Position numbers and translations under genes: made by a program | From: Calonectria ilicicola | Lineage: Eukaryota; Ascomycota; Sordariomycetes; Hypocreales; Nectriaceae | Assembly (NCBI GenBank): GCA_020809705.1 | Contig: CP085827.1 | Span: 7,378,001-7,442,000, forward strand | Length of the DNA stretch: 64,000 bases | Reading direction: 5' to 3' | Notes under the pieces: generated by a model | Databases searched by the model: none | The model's input: only the letters and a program-made list of their open reading frames with translations | Told to the model about the DNA's origin: nothing | Part shown: in pieces, positions 10,667-23,300 of the stretch | Layout of the letters: every line of letters starts with the position of its first letter | Position numbering within the stretch: position 1 is the stretch's first letter

Positions 10667-13600
10667 TTGATTTATAGAGCAGTGTAATTGAGTGCACTCG
10701 CCCATTGGCATTTAAAGTTACTTTTGATATTAGTTCAGCGCCATTATCTTAGTCCAATTCAATACCAGTCCTTCTTGCTAAACAAATCATCGATTGACAT
10801 CAATATATTTCAGCTTTCATTGAGTCTGCTCCCTTTGATGGAGAGATATTTGTGCTCAGTTAACCCACTTATATTTGCATTAGTAATAGACCTTATTAGA
10901 ACCTGTTTAAAACGCTAAAGACATACAAACGCTATTCATTTAAGTACCTCTCCGCGTCAGTGGGTTTGTGGGCAATACATAGTCACCCTGTTAATGTATC
11001 TACGTAGGGGTTGGCTAGCCATTCATGGCTAGGATCTTCATAGGAACAATACTTGCTTTTTAGCCGATGGAACTGTGATGTAACAAAGGGTACATGGAGG
11101 GCTGCACCGGTGAATACGCTGTGACAGTCATTTAAGATGGTCACGGGAGCCCAGATAGGAGCAATCCATCCTCCTTTCATCATCATATTTGACTTTCTTC
11201 TACTCATTAACGGAACCACTAATATGCCGAGATGCCGAAAACCTGTCTACCCACCAACCTTTGAACCACGCACACTGCAAATGCCTGTTTTCGCAACTCC
11301 CAAGTGCGACACAAAACCACAGCAAAGGGGATATTGTTATTATCCGCATTTCTGGCTCAGTCAATATTAACACCCGCCGCCTTCATTCCCCAATCCAAGT
11401 CCACATCCCAAGAAGATTTTATTAAAAAGATGTTCCGTTGGTCTCCCTTTGGTAGAGCTGTAGTAGGCATCCGTTGGAACGCGGCATTTGGATATTCTTT
11501 ATGTCGTCATTGACTCCGGCTGAAGGTACCGCGAGTCCGTCCTCCCAAACTAGTGCCATCGTTAGTAAGGGTGGGATTCTCCTATTTAAAAGTCAATGAA
11601 TAGGGGGCTGAGAAAGGTTGGGTTGATCTGAACCTTGTTTGAATCAGTGTGATAAGCGATGCTAAAATAGCGAGAGACGGATCTTTAAAATAGTTCGAGA
11701 AGTGCGGCACGAATAATGGCAGTGTGGCTCAAGTGCCGACTTGGCTTGAAACATGCAGCTGTTCCATGCTTGTTTTAGCCACTCGCCTAAATTTCTGTGC
11801 CTAATAAGATGGCGCACTTGATTTTGATGCCTCGGTTTATATCCAACACTCGCTATTTAGATCTCACATGCACCTCTGTCATGCATCGCCACAGTGATTG
11901 CATCTAACCGCGTTTCTGTATCCTCCATTCGTCATTATAGTCGTCGATCTAATATAGTAACATCAAAGCGAGAGCCTGACTTTATCCTCGGACAATTCGA
12001 ATCCGAGTCTACATCTCGATTCGGCTTGGCGGATAAAAATATTGTGTGGGTTACTTTGACCTGCTTCAATCAAATCGGCCATAGTGTTGCACAAATTATC
12101 AGAACTGGCATAGAAGGCGCCTGCGTATTGTGAGGCTGCACAACCCTCTCAAAGCTGGTTTCGAATTGCATGTATTTATTTTCATTTACTTACCACGATT
12201 GGTCTCTCGAGGCTATGACATAAATGCTGAAGGCTCGAAGAGTAGTAGGTAATGAGCAGTCGACCTCGCTAGAAATTCGTATTTCACTCACCCAATACAT
12301 TCCAAAACATCATCAATAAATCTCAACGAACCTTGTTTTGCGAAGTATACCAACTAATGGTGTGCTAAAGACCCGACATAAAGAATTTTGATCGTCGCCT
12401 CCAATTCCCAGTCCGTCCCTAAACATCGCCATCGAGATCGTTAGTTGGCCAGGATTAGCCGTGACTCGTAGCCAAATGTGACCTGTGCGCGGTGTTGACG
12501 AAGTCTAGATCCCCGTAAAAGGCATGCATATACCATCGAGGTCAAAGTTCCATTACAGGCAGGTTAATGTTGCATTTGCGACCTCCTAAAGCAAACAATG
12601 CGGAGAAAGGCGCTGCGTTGGGTGTATGACCAAAATGTGCTTGGACATTGACACCCGATTTCTGCCCGGAAGATCTGGGGTGTGCCAAAGCTTAAGGGCT
12701 TGAGCTTGAGGCAAAGGAGAATTGTTTACGTCATACAAAAATTATAAATATTTTCGTTGACAGCTAGCTGTATTTACATGTGCTAAGAAGGGCGCTATGC
12801 GATTGCTCTCCGAACTGATGGGGAATGTAATGCTCTGTCAACAGGCCGGTCCGGTCCAGTCCAGACCAGACGAATCGAATGTGACCATTATTCCACGGAT
12901 ACGATTTGACTTTGTGCTAACGCTCAGTCCCCTGGCTATGCTTGAGATGTAATCAAACGATTAACGGGCCGAGAGCCCATTTTCCTCTAGGGTTATGCAC
13001 TAATTTATGAAAACCACCAAGCCACGCCCGAGTTTCGCGGTCTAAACTAGCGCCACCCTGAAACGGCGCCCAACTGAATCGTGTTGCTGGTTGACGGTCT
13101 GAAGCTTGCCAGGGAATGGTTCGATGAAATGGGCAAGGGTGGCATGATTGCGCGGCTAGCATTAGTCATACTAGAACATTTCGATTCAGCTTGACGGCTT
13201 GCTCATGGGCTAATATTCTTTTCACATTCATTTCACGCATCGTACGAGCGGTCTAAGAACTGAATACGCCGTTTGGCGGTGTGAAAGTGCCGGCATTTCA
13301 TCTAAGCGCGGCGTTTACCGCCACTAGATTTCTAGTCGCGTCCCCCATCCTTTCTTGACGCTTGTGACACTCCCGACGGAGGCTGGGCATTTCATCTGGA
13401 TGAGTGATGGGCTCTTCTGCGGCTTCTCCTGCATCGCGTCTGGCACAGCCATGAAAACAGGTTTGTGAAAATCAGGGAGTATGGGGCATAGCACGAGTGA
13501 GAATTGCTTAGGCTGCGATTAACCTTCTACGAATATAGAAAGGTCCCAAGAGCCCTTGGGCACCCTTTGAGATTGGAGATGGCAAATTCGGGTCATCCAA

Positions 13601-13872
13601 GGGGACCCGTTTCTAGGGCAGTGGGGACTGTTAGGGGATCACCAAGTCCAATCTGGGATCGTCTCCAGAATGATCGACACGGGGGCTGGACCAGATTTTG
13701 CCTTCCATGTCCCCCGCTCCAATAAGCGAGGACCTGGCCGCCCATCAAGGCCTATTTCGGCCGAGCGTGAATTGTCCAGGAAGGGCCTCCAATCTAGGTC
13801 ACGGGGCAGCATCTCAAGCAGGCCTAACGCGCCGCCATCAGCACCTCGCTTTGTAGTGCGAAACTCAGATCC
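10667..13872. other. gene-poor intergenic region
   Basis: This is the longest stretch without a supportable gene, about 3.2 kb up to the inverted repeat at 13873. Reading frames are short and unlike any family I know. I see no tRNA-like cloverleaf and no clear transposon ends. Confidence 0.5.
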
Positions 13873-14009
13873 CCTCCGATGTGCGGAGCCTCCCCCTATG
13901 TACCGAGCTAAAATCTATCCAATGAAATGAAATATATTTAGGATTTTGTATGGCAATAAGGTGTGGCAAATGCGAGGAATACTTCGAAGGAGGTTCCGCA
14001 CACCGGAGG
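13873..14009. repeat. imperfect inverted repeat (foldback), 21-bp arms
   Basis: The left arm is 13873-13893 and the right arm is 13989-14009. They are reverse complements at 19 of 21 positions and enclose about 95 bp. The arms contain CCGATGTGCGG and its complement-like partner. It could be a remnant of a small foldback element or a cruciform-forming site. No target-site duplication is obvious. Confidence 0.55.
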
Positions 14010-14338
14010 AGATGAATGCCCAACCCTGGCCACGAACGCCTGCGGCGCTGAGGGACCGAGACACTTGGTCCCGGCTGCATTAATGCATCCCGGGAAATCG
14101 ACCAGGACACCAAGGGCTACGGAGCCTTTAGCTTGGGGTCCGCGCTCTGAAGTGCCGGGTCCCCGTTCCTGGCCCAAGTTGGTGGGATTTTGCACATGCC
14201 GAAATGTCAGTCATGTCTTGTTCGTTAAAGACGTCGCGGATCCCGGCTTTCTTCAAATGCGCTTTCATCCCCACACTTGGCAGCTGCCACAACCAACCAG
14301 TATTGATTCCATAATATTGCCTGCTTGCTGTGGAAGCC

Positions 14339-15722
14339 ATGATAACCCTGCTTTCTCCAAATTTTGTTCTCGAAAAGGTTACGCAGTATGACTTGATTGT
14401 CGCGTCCACTGCCTGGGGTTTCACTCTAGGCATTGGCTGGTTAACAACATGGACCGCTGCCAAGCAAACGGCTAGTGTTTATCGTCGACGTGGTCTGTTG
14501 GTCTTTCGAAATGCATATATTTGGATGATCTGGCTGGAGATTTCTGTCTGTCTTGGATTTGGTGTCATCTGTTTCATGTACCTTTTGGATGTGATACCTC
14601 CTAGGTGAGTCACTTGTTCTCTTCGTGCATCCCCCTCCGCTGACTCTCCCCTCTCTCCAGTTTCGCCTTCTACTTTTGCATTCGTGAGTATATCCAAATC
14701 CAAGGCTTCCTATCCAACATCGCAGCTAACCTTTTTCGTCGCCTCAGTCACACTATGGGCTCTTCAAGTGAGTATACACCTTCACGATGTTGTCAATAGC
14801 CACCTTACTGACATCCAATCAGGTGCAATTCCTATTACAGATTATTGTGAATCGATGCGCGATCCTTGTCCACGATAAAAGGTTTATTTGGCGCGTCAAA
14901 TACGGTGTGGCTGCTCTGATTACCACAATCAACATTTCCGTCTACTGCATTTGGATCCCAGCGAGATTACAAGTATCCGAAAGATACATACACATAAATG
15001 ACGTATGGGATCGATGTGAAAAAGTCATCTACCTGATTGTAGATGCTTGTCTAAACTTCCTTTTTATCCGTATTGTCAAGAAGAATTTAGTTGAGCTTGG
15101 TCTCAGCAAATACGACAACGTCGTCAAGTTCAACTTGTTCATTATCGGATTTTCACTGAGCATGGATGTCCTCATTGTCTCCATGATGAGCCTGAAAAAC
15201 ACATTTGTGTAAGAACCTACCCACCCCTACATTGGTCATCAAAATCGAGATGACTAGAGGTACTTCATACTGACTTGAGCACACCCCTTCTTCAGATATA
15301 TGCAGTTTCACCCATTAGCTTACATTGTAAAGCTTAACATCGAAATGTCCATGGCAAGGTTAATTGCCAAGATCTCGAAGTCATCAGGAAACTCTTCCGA
15401 CTACGCCATGTCCCGATCCCGCGGAACGCGCGTCGGTGATAAAACATGGGAGGATAGGGCAGATGAAAACGCCAGAAATAAGGCGTGGCCAACAGTCACA
15501 ACCACAGTTGAGATGCACACGCTTGAAGCGCAACCATCAACAGCCCCCAAGGCCCAAATTGGATTTCATAACAATGACACTGACGAGCTATTACGCGAGT
15601 CTCTGCCATATTCGGTGCAGGTGCAGGCCTCTTATGGTGCGTCTGCAAACACATCAATGCATCATGGAAATCGGTCGGCCAGTAGTAGCGAATTTAGTGG
15701 AGTCGTAGGTGCAGCTGAATAA
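14339..15722 (+). CDS. seven-helix integral membrane protein of unknown function
   Basis: Five exons (14339-14604, 14661-14683, 14748-14767, 14823-15208, 15296-15722) encode 373 residues. Exons 2 and 3 have only 23 and 20 nt, but donors, acceptors and phases agree. Together they carry one helix that reads SFAFYFCILTLWALQ across three junctions. Seven hydrophobic segments are visible at about 15-35, 55-80, 88-115, 130-152, 178-195, 208-230 and 235-260. A polar, Ser/Thr-rich cytosolic tail of about 110 residues follows. This layout resembles fungal rhodopsin-like or PTH11-neighbour membrane proteins, but no CFEM domain or retinal-lysine motif is seen. It may be a sensor or receptor. The ATG at 14339 begins six residues before the first helix region and is the first ATG in frame. 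Confidence 0.78.
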
Positions 15723-16940
15723 TTCTGAATTGCGTACTCTCGAGATACCAACTTGGATACTTCGTTTCGGTAATTCTTTTTGTAAATATTCCATCATAAT
15801 GCCAAGTCAAGTCGTTCAACGCTCAAATATGTTGCTTTCAAGCCTTCAGAATGCCTTATTCGCTTTCCTGAAGACATCGTTCATTGGAAGTGACTGCTTC
15901 TGTCAATTGTCAATAGAGATTCAAGTGATTTCCACAGCCCTTGGTTTGTACAGCTCCGACCAGGCAGAACCGATTGTCGTGAGGTGATGAACCCTCATCA
16001 ATGTTGAGGATCCTAATGGTTCACGTCCATCGCAGACACACAAGTAGCTGCTGAGAGGAATGGAAATCAGCGGTTCTTTATAAAGAAAAGGGGGCATTAT
16101 CAATGAATAGCCACTAAGAAATTGCGGTTCCGCGAATGATGCACGGCCTTTCGGTCAGAGGGAATTGCCTAACTTGCACGAACTATCGCCATGGCTCTCA
16201 CTAGTCCGTTTGGTGGGTCTGAATGCGGATCCGCCCATCTTGAAGACAGGAAATGGAGGCCGACGGTATCAATACTCTAGAGGTTCTTCCGCAAAAAGTC
16301 TCGGCAGACTAGATAAGAGCTAAAACAAAAACGGACTTAAAGGAATGAGTGACTCGAAGACGATGTGCCATAAATCCATAGGTCATAATCCCTGCATCAT
16401 AAACAATAAAACTCTGTGCCTTGCTTCACGATTGAAGGTGATCTCATGAACTTGTAGTGGAAGATTTAGGCACATGCATGTTCTATAATGAGGTCTCGCA
16501 TTAATACAAATTTCCCTCTAATCTATTAAATTCAACGATTGAAGTATGGTAGGTATGGTAGCCAGGTATCACAATTATGTTTCGCCTGCTATGGACAAAA
16601 GGACCAATGGGGCGCGTGGGCAGCTAAGTTGGAAGAATATACCAGAGCCCAATGAATTTGGGCGATAATTTTAGAGACTTTCTGATAAATGAATCTATAT
16701 GGAGACATTAAGAACAAACTGTCACATTAGAGGTCCAAAAGTTAGTTCTGCTTCATTAACTCTTACGTTTGTGCCTGTGGGTCATGTTTTCGAACAACGT
16801 TACATTTTAGTGATTGGAAATGTTGATCATTACCTTCGAGCACATCAATCAATACCTAGTCAGAATTACCCCGCATTCTCTCCACAATAAGCTGCTCCAT
16901 CGTTAGCAACCTCGGACAGTAGCCAGTATCATCATGAGAG
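15723..16940. other. intergenic, no gene seen
   Basis: About 1.2 kb between two plus-strand genes with only short frames. The right end leads into the promoter of the second DAL5-type transporter. Confidence 0.5.
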
Positions 16941-16990
16941 CATCGCCGCCATCGGCGATGGATGGGCGGGGTCAAAACATCAACCCCGCC
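16941..16990. promoter_or_regulatory. two GC-rich hairpins with a CCG-N4-CGG core
   Basis: CATCGCCG and CGGCGATG pair at 16941-16960 with a CCAT loop, giving CCG-N4-CGG at 16946-16955. A second inverted repeat follows: GGCGGGGT (16965-16972) and ACCCCGCC (16983-16990). Paired CGG triplets are typical zinc-cluster operator cores. They lie about 185-235 bp upstream of the transporter ATG at 17175. Confidence 0.4.
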
Positions 16991-17072
16991 GTTCCCCGGC
17001 TAAAGCAGATGTTTTCGACAAAATTCTCATACATTCCGGTTATAGCCGGCAATATCGTGAAGTTTTCGGAAC

Positions 17073-17086
17073 TTATCTCCTGATAA
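17073..17086. promoter_or_regulatory. closely spaced facing GATA sites (AreA/NIT2-type)
   Basis: TTATC at 17073-17077 and TGATAA at 17081-17086 form two GATA-factor sites in opposite orientation about 90 bp upstream of the ATG at 17175. Paired GATA sites are the usual mark of nitrogen-catabolite control, which fits a DAL5-family transporter. Confidence 0.45.
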
Positions 17087-17174
17087 TCCGAGACATAAAA
17101 CTAGGTGGCAAGGACGAAAGCTGGTATCTTCGGTTTACTGGGTCAAATTCGATCAATTCAAATGCACTACTAAA

Positions 17175-19188
17175 ATGGAGCCTAAAACTGACGTCGAGGT
17201 TCTAACCTCAACACATCTGGAGCAGCAAAATGATCCCTCAATTGAAAAAGCTCCTGTCCAAGAGGCAATATCTCCCACCGAGCTCAACAAGCTTCTACGC
17301 AAAATCGATGCACGAGTAGTCCCGATCTTAGCTGTCCTATATCTTCTTAGCTTTCTTGATAGAGGTTAACCTCATCCTAACTTGATTGTTTTTCATGCGC
17401 TAACCGAGAGAAGGAAGTATTGGAAACGCAAACATTTTAGGATTGTCCAAGGATCTCAACTTGGTCGGCAACCAATACAATTGGTAATCATAACAACTCT
17501 TAAAATGACATTAAGAGTATTGCTCATTTTCATGGCTAGGTCTCTCACCATATTTTTCTTCCCATACTGCTTCTTTGAGCCCGCTTGCAACATGCTACTA
17601 GTAAAATTTAGGCTAAGCCGCTGGCTTCCGTCGATAATGGTTTTATGGGGTGCACAATGTCGTTTTCGTAGTCTTTGAAACCATGAGATTAACATGTGCT
17701 AGGTATTGTCACCACATTGACCGGTATTGTTCAAGGGTATTCTGGACTACTGGCAACTAGATTCTTTCTCGGTATGATGAAAATTCGAATCAAGATGGTC
17801 TAATTTTGACGCGCAATATAGGACTTGCAGAAGCCGGCCTCTGTACTTATTTCCCGAGTTGGTTTTTTGGATTATCGTGGGCCTGCTAACCTGAAACAGT
17901 TCCTGGTATTGCCTTCTACATGTCACTTTGGCAAGTCATTGGAACTTCACATGTAATTTTATACAACTAATGATCATCAGGTATCCGCGTGCCAATGCAC
18001 AACTAAGAATATCGTTGGTTTTCGCATCCGCATCTATGGCTGGTGCTTTCTCAGGTCTCCTAGCGTACCTAATTGGGAAAATGGATGGCGTTGGAGGTTT
18101 GGAGGGCTGGAGATGGATGTAGGCTCAACTCCATTGATGTTCCTTGGTCAATACACTCACACTCTACAGATTCATTCTTGAAGGTATTCTCACGGTATTC
18201 GTTGCTATAGCATCCTTCTTTTTAGTCATGGATGAACCCGCAACCGCAAACTTTCTCTCAAACTATGAGAAGAAGGTTTTGCTGCAATGTTTGAATACTC
18301 ATACAAAGTCGACGTCAACTTCACTCGGAAATCAGGACCATCTGAAATGGAAGCATGTCGTTGCAGCGGTAACCGACTGGCAGGTTAGTAATATTGCAAT
18401 CGCACATACATCAATACTAATAAGTAGTAGACATGGTTTCACTGTATCAGTTACTGGGGGATCGTGAGTGCTCTTTGCTTCACTTGAAAAACGGGCGTCT
18501 AAATGAAAGAAATCTAGGCTTGTGCAGTATACGCGCTGTCACTGTTCCTCCCGACCATCATCAATGGACTCGGCTACACAGCTGAGATTGCACAGCTATT
18601 GACTATTCCTGTTTATGCAGCGGCCACGGCATCTTGTATAGCCGTTGGGTATTTTGCAGATCGTACCGGCCAGCTAAGCGTTTTTGTTTTAGTTTGCTAC
18701 GCTGCTGTTTTTCTTGGATTTCTTATTGCGGTGGCGCCACCCAGTTTTCACCCTAGCCTAACATACGCTGGATGTTTTATCGCAGCTTGTGGAATTTACC
18801 CAGGTCCATATTAATGCTCAATTCCTACAATGGCGAGGATACTAATACTGATTGCAGGCATACCTGGCCTCCTTGCCCTATCGTCAAACAACTATGCACC
18901 ACATACGAAACGTGCAGTCGGCATGGCCATTCAAATTGATTTGGTAGCATGGGGGGTGCCGCTGCATCCAACTTCTATCACAAAACTGACGCTCCTCGAT
19001 ATCGACTGGGACATTCGCTGGCGTTGGCCTTTGTCTCTCTAGGCCTATTATCCGCAGCTTTATACTATGTGTTATGCCGAAGGATTAACGCAAAGAGGAA
19101 CGCTGACGATCAAGGTTATCGTACTTATTCGGATCAAGAACTATCTGATATGGGCGACAAGGCACCGACCTTCAAGTACAGTTTGTGA
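17175..19188 (+). CDS. DAL5-type MFS transporter with a frameshift in the last exon (possible pseudogene)
   Basis: Eleven exons can be joined in phase: 17175-17364, 17414-17483, 17540-17649, 17703-17771, 17822-17842, 17900-17930, 17981-18118, 18170-18383, 18431-18463, 18518-18803, 18858-19188. They give the expected order of family landmarks: LYLLSFLDRG, SKDLNLVGNQYNW, LATRFFLGLAEAGL, FPGIAFYMSLWYPR, GWRWIFILEG, LFLPTIINGLGY. The intron at 17931-17980 uses a GC donor (GCAAGT). In the last exon the frame that encodes AVGMAIQI runs on as unrelated residues, while the conserved continuation MGGAAASNFYHK lies one frame away. One base is therefore missing between about 18925 and 18945. No valid intron can repair it. 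Either the gene is recently dead or this is a sequence error. Intact, it would be a plasma-membrane importer of a carboxylate or nitrogen compound. Confidence 0.75.
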
Positions 19189-19490
19189 AACAATGCAATT
19201 TGGTTGTATGACGCCTAGTGTACATCTATCTATAGCAGTGGATTCTCTGGATGCTCGGACATGTCAATGAGTGGCCAAGCTACTTGAACAATCGAATCTC
19301 TATCCTCTTATGCAATTATTTTAGAAACAGGAATAAAATGTCCTAACATTGAACTCTCTGATATTATTGTATTACATTTTAAGACCTTCGATACCCTGTG
19401 ATCGATTATGGGTTAGACAACGCCCCCCTGGCGCCTGTGGGACATCGTACTGCCTTGAATGTTTGCAATATCTATTTCTTTCCAAAACCC
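19189..19490. other. intergenic between convergent genes
   Basis: About 300 bp with the 3' ends of the transporter (plus) and the four-helix protein (minus). Nothing else is seen. Confidence 0.5.
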
Positions 19491-20168
19491 TTATGCAACC
19501 CCTTTTTGCTGTGAAGGTGCCGATGGAGTCGCCTTTCGTCTCTGGATGGAATCCCACACTGCAAGACCAGTCTCGACAAGATGGATGATGAAGAAGGGAA
19601 TGAGATTATACTGCCATCCTCTCATAAGTCGTAAGTGCTTTTCAATATCATCCCTCACGCTAGAGTCGACTAGATCAAGCTCAAGGACGGCAGGAAACCA
19701 GTTTTGGGGGGTCCAAGAATCAATGTCGTATTTCTTGCCGTTGAGAGTCTTTGCGTAATCAACATCGATTTCCTGGCCCTTGTGGTCGTTTGTGACGACG
19801 AAAACGTAAATCAGAGCAGAAAAAACAAGTAGTAGACTGAGGACGTTGGTAACCAGCCAGGCGTTGTAGAGGCCAATGGTGAGCTTGTTGGGATTCGGTC
19901 GCGAGCGAAGCCAAAGAATGAGGAAGCCGCCAATACCAATGGGAATGAAAGCTGTTCCAGCTGCTCCGTTGCTGGTGTGTCCCTGGTCGACAAGGAAGTT
20001 CTTAGGCTCCCCCTTCAATTTGTATTCCGACCCACCGGAGGCAAATGTAAAGGTTCCGCTGGCCGTACTGTGTAGCCACCCCACCATGGCCGAGATGAAG
20101 GACAGCTCAATGATGGAAACAACCATCAACAGAGCCAAGGCGGCATAGAGCGCGATACGGGCCCCCAT
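19491..20168 (-). CDS. small four-helix membrane protein (MARVEL-like layout)
   Basis: An intronless 225-residue protein. The frame is open upstream to 20390, but the part before Met at 20168 is polar and unlike a protein start, so the ATG before GARIALYAALALL is chosen. Four hydrophobic segments lie at about 5-30, 70-85, 100-125 and 190-210, with a larger extracellular loop between helices 1 and 2 and a basic C-terminal tail. This layout resembles fungal MARVEL or SUR7-like proteins of the plasma membrane, but no diagnostic motif is visible, so the family is not certain. A short tandem repeat sits 65-115 bp upstream of the start. Confidence 0.75.
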   Translation of the reverse strand: MGARIALYAALALLMVVSIIELSFISAMVGWLHSTASGTFTFASGGSEYKLKGEPKNFLVDQGHTSNGAAGTAFIPIGIGGFLILWLRSRPNPNKLTIGLYNAWLVTNVLSLLLVFSALIYVFVVTNDHKGQEIDVDYAKTLNGKKYDIDSWTPQNWFPAVLELDLVDSSVRDDIEKHLRLMRGWQYNLIPFFIIHLVETGLAVWDSIQRRKATPSAPSQQKGVA

Positions 20169-20232
20169 TTTGCAGTTGAGAGTAACGGTGAAGAGATGTA
20201 GGCCAACATTAGGGGCGGACTCGGCAAATTTA

Positions 20233-20283
20233 TTGCTGGCAAATTGATGGATTGCTGGCAAATTGATGGATTGCTGGCAAACG
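20233..20283. repeat. tandem repeat, 19-bp unit, about 2.5 copies
   Basis: The unit TGCTGGCAAATTGATGGAT occurs twice and is followed by a partial third copy. It lies in the 5' leader or proximal promoter of the four-helix protein gene and may vary in copy number between strains. Confidence 0.7.
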
Positions 20284-20399
20284 TGGCGCAAAATCCACTT
20301 CAGCTCTAGCGCTGACCTGCTTACTAGCAATGCTACCTCTGTCTTCAGCTCAGTCAGCCAAAATCCGCTCTTGAACGAAAGCAGCCACATTAGTGCTCA

Positions 20400-23300
20400 C
20401 CTTTTTACTCAGCTATGCCCCACCACTGATGCAATTGAGGCGGTTTACATGAGCATGACCAGTGGCAGCGAAGATATTGTTTCCTTTGGCTGGCTGACAT
20501 CTCAATAGTGGACCCCGGTTCTCCCCGTGTGCATGCGGACGAGTTGGCCAGCGCCACACCAACGCGGCCGCCCGCACCCCGATGAGAGAAGGCTATTCAG
20601 CGGCCTCAATGAACCATGCGCAGAGCTAAAAATGCCCGAAAAATAGCACGGAGGCGCTATGAAACCTAGCGTCCCCCCCCTTCATTAAATTTCACATTTG
20701 CAAGATCAAGCTTCTGCCTTTGCACATCTCCAACCCTCAAAAGGTACTCTCCTCCCTCTCAGCAATCCAGGTTGTCCTCAAGCTCCGAATTGGATATAAA
20801 TGCCCAACTCGCCCCCAATATTAGTTGCCACATGACTCAAGTACGTATAGGGCATCACTCAGTCAGCTGGATCAATTCAGTGGCTGGAGCTCCGGAGCTG
20901 ACAAATCTGGTGCTCGTACTCCACATAACGCTAGGCAAGCCCGAAGCCAACAGCCCTCTCCCGACCAACTGCTATCAGGCCATCAACAACAAAAATTTTA
21001 TATATGAAGTCGTCAAGTTTTAACTTTGCATCCATTCAGATTTTGTGTCTATGAATAATGGGGAAGTGCCAGAATAGTGGTAGGTCGTGAAACCAAACCT
21101 GGTATCCTCTTTTTACCCTCACACACTAGTGTAGCTATCCAGCAAGGCCAATACGCCAAATGAGGCTTGTAGGTTCAACCCCCCCCCAAAAAAAAAAGGT
21201 ACCAATCGTTGTGATAACCTGGAAATCATCTCCAATGTGTTGATAGAAATCAAACCTGGTATCTCTACGAAATTCACAGTGTTGGTGTAACATTTGCTCT
21301 TTTTGCAAGGGAATTTTTTTCTCTAAACGAATTTATAACCCAAAGCACTAAAACAAAAGTAGCTATCATGCCTACCATAAGATTCCGGCTTAGTACTCGT
21401 GGTTTGTGGCTGTGCCAGAAAGAAGAGCATTTGGAGGCAGTGCACCCATATCTCACTGTACGAAATACCGAGGAGTCCAGTTTGGAAATTAAGAATATTG
21501 CTGAGGCTGGGGTGAATAAGTATTATTCGAGTAAGCCAAAGTACTGTAGAGATGAATAAGCCCGTACAATCCCTTTGAGTAGGGGGTGATTATGAGTCAA
21601 GTGCTTGAATACCTTGTCAGACCATGAGTATTAAACCAGCGTCTTCCGAAGTTCCTTTTCGTACGCTCATTTTAGCATTTATCCCACTAGAATAAAAAGC
21701 AAGTAGGTACTAGAAGTTTTTTTTTCAAATAAGCAATTACAAATGATGTAAAAGCTCAGGACAAGCGGACACTTGAAGTTAGATACTTGACCAGTTTTGG
21801 AATCGCGAAATTTGAACATCGGGACCTCAAAAACAAATTGAGGGACTTACCAATGTACACAATATCAAAATGAGGTCCAAAAGCCGACCTAGTGGAGGAA
21901 AATACCTCTGGATTTATAAATTAGCCTTGTGCTCAAAAATGTATTGATGTTGTTTGATGCACCCCTATTCTTTTCTCTTCCGCACTTGTGCCATTCAGAT
22001 GATACAGGTCAGAGCATATTTTCGGATATCACATTAGCATAATTCTGGCCCTGATAAAACACATATGTCTTAATACAGCTGATTGAGAAAGTGTGCAATG
22101 TAGAAGGTCGTTTTCTGAGTCCCAGCTCTTCCAATATGCAAGGGTTAGTGGCTTCATCCCAGGGCTTGTAGGGTAGGTGCAACGTGAAATTACGTGGACT
22201 TGGGTTTAGATAACTGCTAGGTAGACAAGGCTGTAGTTAAAACCGTAATTCTATTTTGGATTAAATAGTATGAGGCAGAGGGATTGTAGAAATTACCGCA
22301 AAAGAAAATGATGAGCAATTTTATAGAATCTTGTTTTTTTTATGTGAACGCTCAGAGCCATTTCGTTAGGAATTCTGCAAGCAACTCCAAACTGATCAGA
22401 ATCATCCTCATCTTCATTAATCTTACCCGGCCTTGACAAACTAAAATCAAAATAAATACACCATGAGATAGGTCATCTTTGGAAATGTGGGCAACGATGC
22501 GTCGTTTTTTGGAACTAGAAATGATTGCTAATAACAACAAGACAAGAAGTTTCATCGCGCATAATTATAATGGGCATTGCCAGACATGGACGCATAAAAT
22601 AATGGAACGTTGTTGATGTTCGAAGGGTTCATTTCCTTTTTACTCTTGTGGAATCCCCTGCTTTTCTGACTACGGCATCATTTTTAATCTTCGCAGTTTG
22701 GGAAATGACGACACTGTACGATGTGATGCAGTATCGTGGGCGTTGTACCCAACGCAAATGTGGTGAGATCACTAGTAAACTAATACCATATTGAGAAAAA
22801 CGAAAAAAAACTTGCCGATGCACGTGTTGAATTACTTCGCACTGGAAAGCGGTGGAATAATGGCTTGAGTTGAGCGCGATGGTTCGTGGCTTGGGCTCGT
22901 GATGTACCCGTCGCAAAAGCCACCGCTTCATGGAAAAGCGGGATCGGGTTTGCTTGCTGTCTGAGACATGTGACAGATGAGACACGCAAGTCGCTCAAAA
23001 ATCCGGCCTTGATCTAGAAAAAGTCGCCGAGAAAATCATTACTCCTTTCCCGCCGATGAACGTTGTCGTCAGCGAAAGACCAGTTGAAGATGTGGGTCAA
23101 CTGGACGGCCTCAGCTGCTCCTAAAATTTGGGGGTGCTGCGTTTTAGTGCCCCCTTCCATTCAGTCATCAAGCATTGGATCGAATCAATAAAGATTTACG
23201 GAGTCTAATTAGAGGTGCCGCGGTACCGTGAGTGCCGCCGAGATCCGCAGGAATGCGAGCTTGGCTGTGGGAAATGGCGCAGTAGGGATACAGAGGCACG

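Noticed and set aside
18912..18946. a very short intron to repair the frameshift in the second DAL5-type transporter
   Set aside because: It would be about 35 nt, shorter than any other intron here, and would remove conserved residues.
20169..20390. N-terminal extension of the four-helix membrane protein
   Set aside because: Polar, partly built from the tandem repeat, and placed before a normal membrane-protein start.
21119..21205. possible tRNA or B-box (GGTTCAACC)
   Set aside because: No matching A box at the right distance and no acceptor stem can be paired.
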